Positions 13,610 through 23,374 of a stretch of DNA of 64,000 nucleotides are shown piece by piece. The stretch is from Lantana camara. Taxonomy: Eukaryota; Streptophyta; Magnoliopsida; Lamiales; Verbenaceae. Where the stretch lies: NCBI GenBank assembly GCA_037501455.1, contig CM074862.1, forward strand, positions 54,219,501 through 54,283,500, given 5' to 3'. How positions within the stretch are numbered: position 1 is the first letter of the stretch; each line of letters starts with the position of its first letter. The notes below the pieces were generated by a model, which had not been told where the DNA came from, searched no databases, and saw only the letters and a program-made list of their open reading frames with translations. A program made the translations under genes and the position numbers.

Positions 13610-14135
13610 AAATCTGGTCCCCAGATTTACCATAGAAAAACAAATCAGGATGATATCTTCGCATCTTCTCTTCCGTCTCCCATGTTGCTTCTGCGGACTT
13701 AAGATCTTTCCAAAGTACCTTAACCAATGGAATTTGTCGATTCCTCAACTCTTGAACCTTCCTATCCAAGATATTTACCGGTTGTTGTTTAAATGTCAAA
13801 TCTGATTCCAATTGTACCTCTTCAACCGGCATAGTTTCCATCTCATCCTGGAAATACCTTCTCAATTGTGACACATGAAACACATTATGGATTCCCGTGA
13901 GACTCGGAGGCAAATCCAAGCGATAAGCAACTTCCCCAATACGTTCCACAATCTCAAACGGACCAATGAATCTCGGATTCAACTTACCACCCTTTCCAAT
14001 ACGTGAAAAACCCTTTGTCGGTGTTGCCTTCAAGAAAACTCGGACACCCACTTCAAATTTCAAATCTTTCCTTCTCCGGTCGGCATAACTCTTTTGCCGA
14101 TCTTGTGCCGCTTTCATGTGTTGCTTAATTTGATA
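13593..14135 (-). pseudogene. Gypsy pol 3' fragment: integrase C-terminus and chromodomain
   Basis: This minus-strand reading frame encodes the end of a chromovirus polyprotein. It starts within the linker before [15 protein letters not shown], continues through the integrase C-terminal GPY/F-like block (GKLNPRFIGPFEI...YRLDLP) and [13 protein letters not shown], and ends with a chromodomain-like segment (PLVKVLWK...ATWETEEKMRRYHPDLF). It closely parallels residues ~835-995 of the G2 pol protein. It has no start of its own; residues upstream of about 14135 are non-homologous and belong to the adjacent fragment. The frame stays open through the polypurine tract into the LTR and stops at 13500. 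It cannot make a working integrase by itself. Confidence 0.92.
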
Positions 14136-15436
14136 TGTGATTATTCGGATTATTTGATGACTATTTGCCAATTTAATTTATTTCTTATGTACGTGGCTTG
14201 GATTACCTAATTCAATTTAATTGGAATTTATTTCTACGATATAATTACTAAAAATAGAGTTTAAATTTAGTTTGTTATGTAACATGCCTAATTCGAATTT
14301 ATTCGTAATATTTGAGAATTAATTGCCGATTATATGGTTTTGGGGTATCGTTAATTTGTACGAAAGATTTTCTAAAATTAAATTGAATTAAGTTCTAATT
14401 AGTAAATAATTTCCCAATTTAAATTGTAAAATTAATTCGGGACTTGTATGTTTAATTGAGACCCTACAAGAATTATTTTGCAGTTAATTGAACGCGTTAT
14501 TTTATTTTCCTACGTGTTAAGACTGCCCGGTTTGTATATAGCATGTATCTAGACACATTTCTTGTCATTCTCCCACACACACTATCTCTCCCCTCTCCTT
14601 TCTCGGCTAAAACGACACGAAGGAAGGAGCCCCATCTCTCAAATTTCAACTTCGTCAATTCTTCACCAAATTGAACATGCAAATAGTCGAAATCGATGTA
14701 CTCGGAACAAGGAACACAACCGTATCCTAGGAATCGAGATCCGACAAGAAACGAGAGAGAACGGAGCTCCGAAAGTTGCTAATTTTCGTCACTTTTCGCA
14801 GCAACATTCCAGCCATCCTCCGGCGACGCAACCTTGGGGGAAATACTCAGGACCATGAACCGAGCTGAGTGGTGTCAATCCCAGCCTCTGAAACAGCCGG
14901 AATCGCAGCGCAGTGACGGCGCAGCGGCTGTGTACGGCGGCGGCGATTACCGGCGACCATTTTCGGCAAATATCATATGCATTTCGACGGGCTCGACTTG
15001 CGTAAGCCATTGCTTTTTACGGTTTCGAATTTCGTTTAGCGGTTTGGGAGAAATCGCGATTTGAAGATTTTGAGGGTTTCGTATTCTTAGATCTGAAATT
15101 GGAGACAAACCGCTCAGAATTTTGAGAAATTGATTGAAGATTCGAAACGAGCATGAGGAACACATTAGGGACTGATTTTTCGGGAATTTTCCGACAACCT
15201 TCGGCGGCTGCCTGGCGGCGGCCGACGGCTTTTCCGGCAGCTACAGTGGCGGCGCTCCGGCGGCCTTCTGACAGAACGTCCGTCTCGATGTGCTGAGTCT
15301 AACGCCATCTTCCATTCGTCGATTAGATGCTCGGTTAATTTATTATGATTTATTTCGTGTTTCTCGAATTATTGGAATTTATCGTTTAGTTGTCGTTTTG
15401 ATTGATTTTCATGCCAATATGACTTCGTTGAGCACC
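14136..15436 (+). other. Unassigned LTR-like fragment with a promoter-like segment
   Basis: About 1.3 kb lie between the truncated G3 pol and the truncated X LTR and match nothing else in the window. The left third is very AT-rich. A TATA-like GTATATAG occurs near 14536-14543, followed by a pyrimidine-rich leader (near 14575-14605) and then a GC-rich stretch with CGG/CCG runs (14815-15260). This succession (AT-rich, TATA, CT-rich leader, GC-rich leader) is what the plus-strand LTR of G1 shows around 54680, so a truncated plus-strand LTR is the best guess. A captured host 5' region is possible. No convincing coding frame is present. Confidence 0.4.
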
Positions 15437-16818
15437 AAAATGGATGAAAATCAGGGCAAGAACAACGAAAAACAGAGCAGCAACAAATCCCATCTTTAAC
15501 CCACAAGATCAGATGTTAATATGCAACAAAAGAGCAATATTTCAGTCTCCATTATACTCCCAAATTTGCAGCCAAGGTCATCAACCTGAACGAGAGATGT
15601 TAGAGATCATTTCATGCTATTTTTCTCAAAACTCCATTAATGATAACTCATGAATACTTCAACTACCATGTAATCAAAGATCAGAAATGAGAAGAAGAGA
15701 TCAAAACAATCACTTTCATTCTTGGAATCATTCTAAATGCTCAAGAATTGAAAGAGATCCACAAAATTGCATAAAACCTAACATCTACTCAAGGCAGCCA
15801 TATATCCATGAAATCGTGATCAAAATTAGGGATGAATGAAATAAAATGACTCATATTGAATGTACATAACATATCTAAGCTTACCTTGTAGATTAATGAA
15901 GGTTGGGAAGAGATTTGAGCTCCTAAATCTCAAGGGTTGCACAGTTACGGGAGGAACGGGAATGCAGAAGCTTTGGCTGAACTTTCTGGTTTGTGTGAGG
16001 GTTAGATCGAGATAGGGCAGGTAAGGAATGGTAAAGGGTTGAACTAGGGTTAAAATGCCACCAACCATAGTTAATTTGGTTAAGTTTTGATCAAGTTATG
16101 GCCAATATAGTGAAAGGTGGTCATTTTGATGCCGTTTCGTTTTTCGGTTGAGTTTCGGTGGTTCAAATTACTTTGGAAAATTATAAGGCTAAGTTCACTA
16201 AACTCGAATCTTCGTTACGAGTTCAGCGAAGTTGACGAAACTCGAATCCGAGCTCCCGAGCTCAAGATATTAAATACGGAACCAAGGGTGCGCTAATTGC
16301 TTGTTAGCCCCCGACTTGGATTCCAAAATCAAATTAAATCCGAAACACATGCAACTGAACCCGAAAATACGAAACGAACATATATTCATATACAAGACAC
16401 ATATAAATCCAACATATTAAATTTGCACGAAATTTCGGTATCAATTTATATAGAAACGGAGCAGGTAAATGTGACTCATGAGCAATGGAACAAAGAAATC
16501 CATAATATTACAAATAATATCAAATTAAATACGTAAATACTTTATAAATACATGTATGCATAACTTATGATTTTAATAACAATTTCCTTAATTAAATTCA
16601 ATTAACTTAAATGGACGCAATAATGAAATATTTAATAATAACCAACTTAGGTTATAATAATTAATATAATTAACATAATAAAATAAAACAATAAAATGAT
16701 ATAAAATAAACCAATAACAATTTATATTAAAATTAGATATTTAAAACACTTATAAACAATTAATCACATAATTAAACAATTACATCATATTAGTAAAATG
16801 AAAAACCGGGGCGTTACA
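15437..16818 (-). mobile_element. Element X, 3' LTR (truncated)
   Basis: On the minus strand the LTR begins TGTAACGCCCCGG at 16818, directly after a polypurine tract, and matches the first part of the X 5' LTR (37645 leftward) until 15437, where similarity ends abruptly. It lacks the CACTA insertion found in the 5' LTR and shows the empty target site. It also lacks the 118-bp duplication present near 37265-37490. No terminal CA or TSD survives at the truncated end. Confidence 0.9.
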
Positions 16819-16831
16819 ATCTCTCCCCCTT
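16819..16831 (-). other. Polypurine tract of element X
   Basis: The minus strand reads AAGGGGGAGAGAT immediately before the LTR TG at 16818. An identical copy lies at 37646-37658. Confidence 0.85.
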
Positions 16832-19800
16832 AAAAAGAATCCGTCCTCGGATTCACCACACGCTTAAAACAACCAATGAGAGATTCCCGGTCTCTCACAA
16901 GCAATAAGTAGAGAGAACCCCGCCTCTCGAACAACAATGAGAAAACCCTGTCTCTCCAACAACAGTGAGAGAACCCCGTCTCTCACAAGCAAAGAGAGCA
17001 CCCCGTCTCTCGAACAAAAATAAGAGAATCCCCGTCTCTTACAAACAATGAGAGCACCCCGTCTCTCATACGAAAAAAATAAAGCAAGGAAGTCTCCAAT
17101 ACTCCCAAGCAACACACGCAAAACCAAAATTAAAATCACCTACGACAACCCAAAACAGGTAACAAATATCATCCACGTTAATCATCAATTACTTCACGTA
17201 GTTTAACTTGATAGGAAAACAAAGCACATAACAATGAAATTGTTAAATTAAATTTGCATGAATGTATGTATCATGGATGCTATAATTACCGTTCACCGTA
17301 GTCGCGAAGTTTTAAAATTGTGAGTTGTCGTTGTCCAGTATATGATCTGTCCCGAAGATAGACTCAGTGCTCAGTTTGTCTTTAACCTCTTCAGGGTACC
17401 CCGATGAAGCAATTGATGAATCCTTCACCATTTCCCCTAATCTTCACTCAACCAACCAAATCCTTTTAATTAACAGAGTCTGACCTCCCTGAATACCCTT
17501 AAATCATCCGTCCCAAAATTAGATCCATAGTTGCTACCTTCACCCATATCGAAGTCTAACATATCCTCGAAGCTAACTACTCCTGGGAACACTGACGATT
17601 CAATACCGATGTTGAGATATTTGTCATTAGGATCTACCTTAACATGAATCCTTTCCCATCTTCCGTTCATGTTATCCATTCATTCTCTTTAACCCTTTAA
17701 GGTTATATTCGGTATCTGGCCCCACATTTCTTGAAGCGAAGATAGAATGTTCTTGATGATTCTTGAAGCCTGATGTAAATCCTCCAATGATCATCCTTTT
17801 CGGTTTGGTTTCTTCTTAAATTTCCTTCCGAATTATCATGGGAATAACCGATGATATGCTAATGTTGTCATTATTGAACCCCCTTTGTACTCCATTGGAT
17901 TACTCTTGATCGCCATCATTCCATTATGTGCTAACTTGATTCAATTCTCTCTCTTGTCAATTCTGACTCAAGAGTTCACAGAAGCTCCCTTATAATTTTG
18001 TTATCCCCAGATCCATATTATATACATAAGAATATTCTCTAAGCCTTTTCCTTTACACGTAGTGATGGACTTCAACCCGGATTTAGTAACTTAGCTCTCC
18101 TCTTAACAACTTAACCATTCAAGCCGTCTTATTTATTCCTGATCATCACTAATAGGACTTCCAGGTCTTTCTTAATTTGCAATTTCATTATTCCTACTAA
18201 AATATTTCTTCGAGCAGCCCCTTCAACCATCCAATTTGTTCCTCGGTCGTGCTCTCCCCCTTAAATTTCTATTGTCACGGGTTGAACTCTATTGATTATC
18301 ATTTTATCGAGATTCTCGATGAATAATTTCCATTAGGGAGGATTTTGATCAAAAGGGCAACCCCAAGGTTTAGCATTTCAACTTCCCTTCTAATTCGCTT
18401 AATGTGCGCAACTCCTTTCCTATTCTTGTCCGATCCAAACACCCCACACTCAACTCTAATCTCGCTTTGCTTTGTGAATTCCCATTTCCATTAACCTATC
18501 CTTTACTTGAAATTCTTTGTTTCCCGAAGTCATCTTTCTTGTCATTTGCCATCCCGTTATTTTCTTTCTCTTAACTCAGATATGGCTCGAGCGAAGAGAT
18601 ACTTGACACATGAGATGACAGAACTTCCTATCAAGTAAACACTAAAATGCATGTCGGGTTAAGATGTCAATGCGTGTGTCACACTTACAACAAGCAACCA
18701 TGCAACACATTAGAGCAACGAAATCAAATAGAAAGGCACATATAAACATAAGTCCAGAAGAATAAATAATTGAAGCGAAATATGATGTACGTGCTATGAA
18801 TGTTTTGGAACCTGTCACCAATGTGGTAAGTTGTTAGCTCGGTAGCTTTTCCTCGTTCTTCCAAATCTCGAGGTTACTTTGACTTAGTGATTATTCCTTG
18901 CCTTTCCCACGGTCTTCGAGATTTCCATGAATCTTTGTAAATCAACTAGTATCTTCCACTATTCGAGATTGCAATTTCTTGATCCCTAATTCTTCCACGT
19001 CCACGGAGTTAGCATCCAAACTTCTCCTCGAAATTCGACCTTTACTTCTAATCATCACCTCGATTAAGAATCCAGCGCTTATCCTTTGTGAGTTTAATTC
19101 ACCTCTAATTGCTTATACTTGAGCGCATGATTTCCTTGCAAGGAGTCTTTGCCTTTCTTTACCGTTTCCATTTGTTGCTCCATATCTTCCAATTCAACCT
19201 CACAACATGACAATTCAGCTTGGATTTGGAAAATGAACTCAATCCTATCCTTAGCATTATCACCCTCCATGAATTGTAGTTATCCTATTACTTATCTTTC
19301 TTTAACCCCTTCTCGACTTGCTTCCCATCTTAGTCAAAATCCCGAGCAACCGAATCCAACTTCTTCCCGATCTTGACTTCTAAAACTCGATTTCTAATCA
19401 CTAGGCTTAGTCAGAAATCCTTCTTTGTCCACCCCTGGTTCATAACTCCTATCGAACCCATCTTACCTAGACTCCTCTTAATTATTGATACCTCTGCAAT
19501 GGTCCGAATCCGGGACCAAAATACCTTCAAGGTTTTGTTCACTTCATTGCTTAGGTTGAAAGATCCCGTTGAATCCAATTAAAGTACCCTAAGTACTGGA
19601 TTCACATAAATTGTTCTTTTGAGTCACAACCATCCCGTGATTAACTCCTATTCCTATTTCACCAAATATCCCTCTGCCATCGCATCTCCAAAGTCGAACC
19701 TCCCATTCTGAATCCTAACCGTTAATTCCAACTCGGTCTATGAAGCCACGCATTTAGCATTCTCCACATTCCTCCCCGGGGCATCCTTCCTATCTTCCGT

Positions 19801-19972
19801 GCCTCCGAAAGAATTTGTAATAGATTGTTGTGATCATTGAACTTGGCTGTGGTTTGATATTATCTTTATAACCTGGAAATCATAACTCCTTTCGAGAATA
19901 TATGCATGCGATTAGTGCATGCTCATGGCACGTATTCAACACTACAGGCAAGGATCCATATAATAATGCAGC
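16832..19972 (-). mobile_element. Element X, internal region (3' part), no recognisable coding domain
   Basis: Apart from the hairpin array, this 3.1 kb shows no gag, protease, RT or integrase motif in any frame. The longest plausible frames are about 70 codons and have no family resemblance. Composition is CT-rich on the plus strand from about 17700 to 19800. With the 154-bp remainder at 32565-32718 the whole internal region is ~3.3 kb between LTRs of ~4 kb, the plan of a large non-autonomous (LARD-like) derivative that would depend on proteins from another element. The last residues before the polypurine tract (NPRTDSF) match the G1/G2 pol terminus (NLRTDS), suggesting descent from such an element. 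Confidence 0.7.
16878..17067 (-). repeat. Array of seven short hairpins beside the X polypurine tract
   Basis: Seven consecutive units of about 27-35 bp each contain GAGAG(A/C)-N-CCCCG-(T)CTCTC, so each can fold as a 5-6 bp stem with a C-rich loop (G-rich on the element's sense strand). Units begin near 16878, 16911, 16939, 16967, 16994, 17023 and 17050. Linkers are CAA-rich. In the element's sense the frame through this array encodes repeated RDGVLSLL-like peptides and ends in NPRTDSF just before the polypurine tract. Whether that frame is ever translated is unknown. Confidence 0.85.
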
Positions 19973-19977
19973 AGATA
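19973..19977 (+). repeat. Target-site duplication AGATA, left copy (G2)
   Basis: AGATA directly flanks the TG end of the G2 LTR at 19978. The identical five bases follow the CA end at 32559. Confidence 0.97.
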
Positions 19978-20925
19978 TGTAGCGCCCCAACGCCACAACC
20001 CCGCACCGTTGTATCACCCAAGTAACTAGAAAGCTTTATTACTCGAGAGATACTTCGGCGAACGGACAGAACATAACAAAGATCAGAGTAACCAGTGTTG
20101 CCAACGCAGCGGAATTTCAGAATAATTTTAAACTTTTGAAAACATGAATGCAACACAGTAGTATATGCATAACCACGGAAACAAGTAGCCATAATATTAA
20201 CATAAAACCTTAGTTCAATAGGAAAACAAAGGAACATAATACAAACGGAGTCCAAGTAATTCAGGTCGTAGCCTGAACAAGTTCTCATAGTAAAACATGC
20301 AACGGAAAGGTAGAGGTAACCACGACTATGCAGGACAAAGGAAAAGTAACTAGCAATCCTGACTTAACAAAAGACCTCTTACAGCTTCAAGATACCTCTA
20401 GGAAGCGCCGGGCTGCCTACCTGAAACCATGAGGTCAGAAAACAGGGAAGAGGTATTAGTCAAAATGGACTAAGTGAGGTAATTTGCAGTAAGAAAGAGT
20501 AATTGGACTGGAAGGGTTTTGAAAGACTTTCTTAGCGACTTTCCTCAAACCGGAAAGAAACTCTTTTATCCTAAAATGGGATTTTTTTTTACAAGCACAC
20601 ACATCAGAGGTTCTGGTTCTTATATACTTTAAAACGGGAACAAGGTACAGGATATTTTCCAAAAGTATGAACCAGACTTTAAAACCAAAGTTTGCCCGCA
20701 AGCTAGGCCATATACATCCTTTACTCCTCAAAACATTTACAAAGTTGGCATCGAGATTCGTTAGGACCCCGACACCCATAATCACATGCACCACCCCTTC
20801 TCCCCTTATTGTCGCGCCCAGGGAGCTACCCCGCGGAGACGTGCAAAACGGGAGGAATTTACCACCTCTCCCGACCTTCGATGTGGAGTAACCAACCTCC
20901 GATTAAACCATCATCAAGGTCATTA

Positions 20926-20996
20926 CGGCGGCCAGTATCATAGTAGCCATTGGCGCACGCCTCCCGATCTACTACTAACCATACCGCCAGGGCCCA
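20926..20996 (-). other. Conserved GC-rich inverted-repeat segment in G2 LTR
   Basis: On the minus strand GGGCCCTGGCGG opens and ACTGGCCGCC closes a ~70-base segment that can pair at its ends. A clearly related segment (GGGCCCGGCGG ... CCGGCCGCC) occurs in the otherwise very different G1 LTR at 56458-56530, and again in the G2 5' LTR near 30133-30205. A conserved RNA fold or protein site in the LTR transcript is possible; the function is unknown. Confidence 0.6.
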
Positions 20997-21689
20997 ACAT
21001 AACAAAGTTTCCAAAGCTTGCTTTCAGAATAACAAAGGTGCATAAGCACACAGAGTTCAGATGACTGAACCTTTAATCAAAGCAGTATAACAGTGAACAG
21101 AACGTATATCAGAGATCATTGACTTTAAACTCAAAGCATTGTCCCAAACGGGAGAACGTTAACTTGAAAGATAGGAATCTTTGCACCCGAAGGCGTTGAT
21201 TTTGAAATCATTTCAAAACGAAGGAATATTCATGGTTCCAGTTGAAATAGTTTAAACCTCACCTATTTATTTAGATAAGCTGATAGTTGGTAGAAGACGG
21301 GGTTCACACAGTACCCTGCGGATCCCAGAACTCGGTATTATCTCCTGTAAGTGACAGACTACTATGAGCTTAAGGGTCTGAGTCCCACACATGATTAATG
21401 ATGCATGATTGAGTGCGGGTAGTCAAGTATTGAAGTGTAAGATTGAAAAGAATACGACACATTTAAACAAGGGATAATCTTTCCCGAAGAAAGAATTCGG
21501 GCAAACGATTAGTCTCATTAGAAAGCTCGTATCAAAAGCTTAGGGGTATGTTCTTAGGGTCTTAGAACAATCCCAATGTGAACTTTGAAATCTACTTTGA
21601 TCCTTTGTTTTGAGAATTTTCGAAAAAGGCTTTGACCGTTGAATTCGTCTATTTGAAATGATCAATTAGGTAAAAAGTCAAAATTCTTG

Positions 21690-21739
21690 GTCAAGGTCAA
21701 AGTCAAAGTCAAAGTCAAAGGTCAAGGGTCAAGGGTCAA
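21690..21739 (-). promoter_or_regulatory. W-box (TTGAC) array in G2 3' LTR
   Basis: On the minus strand eight TTGAC cores, most followed by C or T, occur in about 50 bp; the 5' LTR has seven near 30899-30950. TTGAC(C/T) is the binding core of plant WRKY factors. The array lies downstream of the TATA box, so it would be an intragenic element or simply a simple-sequence expansion. Confidence 0.5.
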
Positions 21740-21760
21740 AGGTCACTATTCAAGTCTACG

Positions 21761-22030
21761 ATATATATACTGTATGTATACTGTACTTATACTGTATGTA
21801 TACGTGTATTTATATAGTATGTATACGGTATTTATACTGTATGTATACGGTATTTATACGGGGATACCTACCGTATTTATACAAGGTACATACAGTATTT
21901 ATACAAGAATACATGCAGTATTTATACTAGAATACATACGGTATTTATACAAAAGTACATACGTATTTATTAGGGAAATACACATAGTATTTATACGAAA
22001 GTATACACGTATTTATACATATTGGAATCA
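21761..22030 (-). repeat. Palindromic GTATAC/ATTTATAC minisatellite in G2 3' LTR
   Basis: Irregular 16-22-bp units rich in GTATTTATAC, TACATAC and GTATAC repeat for ~270 bp; the same block is in the 5' LTR (30961-31262). The 139-codon reading frame across it merely translates the repeat and is not a gene. Confidence 0.85.
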
Positions 22031-22577
22031 AATACGTATACGTATATTATACATGTATACCATAACATATATCAATTGGTCAAGTATAATTATATGTAAC
22101 AATTAATTAAACATGTAACATTTAAAACTATAGGTTATACTTTAATTATGTAACATTAAATAACTTGTAACATTTAATTAAATCATGAAATAAATTAAAT
22201 TACTTAAGTATGAAAATTAAAATGTAACATATAACATGCTACCATAATTGTCACATAATTAATTTGTCACAAAATTAAATTATGTAACACATTTCATAAT
22301 AAACTATACTATAAGAAATATAATTCATAATTCATGAATAATTAAAGCATAAATTAAATCACATAATTCATGCACAAAATAAAACATAAATTAAATACTA
22401 AACCTAGCATAATTAATAAATAAATTAAAACATAAAATAAAACACAAATTAAAACATAAATTAAACTAATTAAAACATAAAAAAAAAAAAGAAAACTAAC
22501 CTTAAAAGGGGGGAGGAGTTCGGCCACTAGGGGGAGAGGAAGAGAATGGAGTGAGCACAAAATGAGACCCCAACACA

Positions 22578-22588
22578 CTTATTTATAG
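22578..22588 (-). promoter_or_regulatory. TATA box, G2 3' LTR
   Basis: The minus strand reads CTATAAATAAG, followed about 30 bases later by a pyrimidine-rich leader with CTCTTCCTCTCCCC. The same box is in the 5' LTR at 31803-31793, about 760-780 bp from the LTR start. Confidence 0.75.
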
Positions 22589-23358
22589 TTGTTGGGAAGG
22601 ACCAAAGTGCAAATAGTATTTATTTTAGGGACTTAAGGTGGGGTACTTTATGAAATTTCCAAAAATAGGTTTCCTTCTTTACATAATTGTCATAGCAGGG
22701 GTATTCTGGTAATTTCACCTTTCTCCTGCGTATTTTTGAAGTTGGAAAAGTGTCCAAGAGCTAGGAAATAAAATTAGCTTCGAAACGGTTACTCACGGGT
22801 CGAAATCGGACGTACGGTTTAAAAGTTATAAGCTTCGGAAGATTTGATTTTCTTGAATTTAGAAAATTAATTAAATTATGAAATAAATACTAGGATAAGA
22901 TTTGAAGATCCGAAAGGCTTTCCAAAAATGTAGAAAAATTCGAGGAACGTTATGGTGATGATCTCAAGGGCTAAATCATTCTAACGAAGGAAATATTTCT
23001 TACCGACGGGGAATTCTTATTTGAAAATAAATTCTTAAATGGCTCTGGACACATAAACGAAAGCTCAAAGCATTGAAAAGAGAGTTGAAAAATTCCAAAA
23101 AAGTAGGTATAGGTTCTTTGAGGTCTCTTGAATAAAATGGTATAGTGCCGGTTCGAAAATAAGTAGTGCTTATAGGGTTTAAAGGTAGTTTCCCCCCCCC
23201 CCCCCCCCCCCTTTGATCACCTAATTTCACATCTGAGCACTCAATTCATGTAGGGATGCATGATATGATTTATTTAAAATACGGATCAAGTTCTATAAAT
23301 GCCCTTACGTCGCCCTTAGTTTACCTTTATTGATCCGGTCCTGAACCGGGCTGTCACA

Positions 23359-23374
23359 ATCTCCCCTCCTTAAG
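23359..23374 (-). other. Polypurine tract of G2
   Basis: The minus strand reads CTTAAGGAGGGGAGAT directly before the 3' LTR TG at 23358. It overlaps the last codons of pol. Confidence 0.9.

Larger units (their letters stand above)
1193..14135 (-). mobile_element. Gypsy remnant G3 (Tekay/Del-like): expanded LTR plus pol 3' end
   Basis: Read on the minus strand, the order is the end of a chromovirus pol (14135 to ~13610), a polypurine tract (13609-13593), then an LTR starting TGTGATGCCC at 13592 and running leftward. Inside the LTR a ~3.19-kb segment is repeated head to tail, so the LTR exceeds 12.4 kb and is cut at 1192 by a Copia LTR. The element's own 5' part (gag, RT, most of integrase, primer site) is missing: pol stops abruptly near 14135, where unrelated sequence begins. 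Pol type and LTR terminal bases place it with G1 and G2. The LTR end distal to 1193 lies outside the window. Confidence 0.85.
19978..23358 (-). mobile_element. G2 3' LTR
   Basis: Minus-strand LTR from TGTGACAGCCCGG (23358) to GGGGCGCTACA (19978). In minus-strand order it has a run of 20 G (23211-23192), a TATA box with leader (22588 leftward), an A/T-rich block, the ACATAC/GTATAC palindromic repeat block (~22030-21761), a W-box array (21739-21690), and the conserved GGCGG...CCGCC segment near 20996-20926. The ends match the 5' LTR. Confidence 0.96.

Noticed and set aside
16878..17067. CRISPR-like repeat array
   Set aside because: Units are short hairpins with near-identical, non-unique linkers inside a plant retrotransposon; there is no cas gene and no unique-spacer pattern.
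17470..17679. 69-codon minus-strand frame in X internal region
   Set aside because: No recognised motif and no conserved partner; too short to support.
21687..22106. 139-codon frame
   Set aside because: Translates the GTCAA and GTATAC repeats; composition is entirely repeat-driven.
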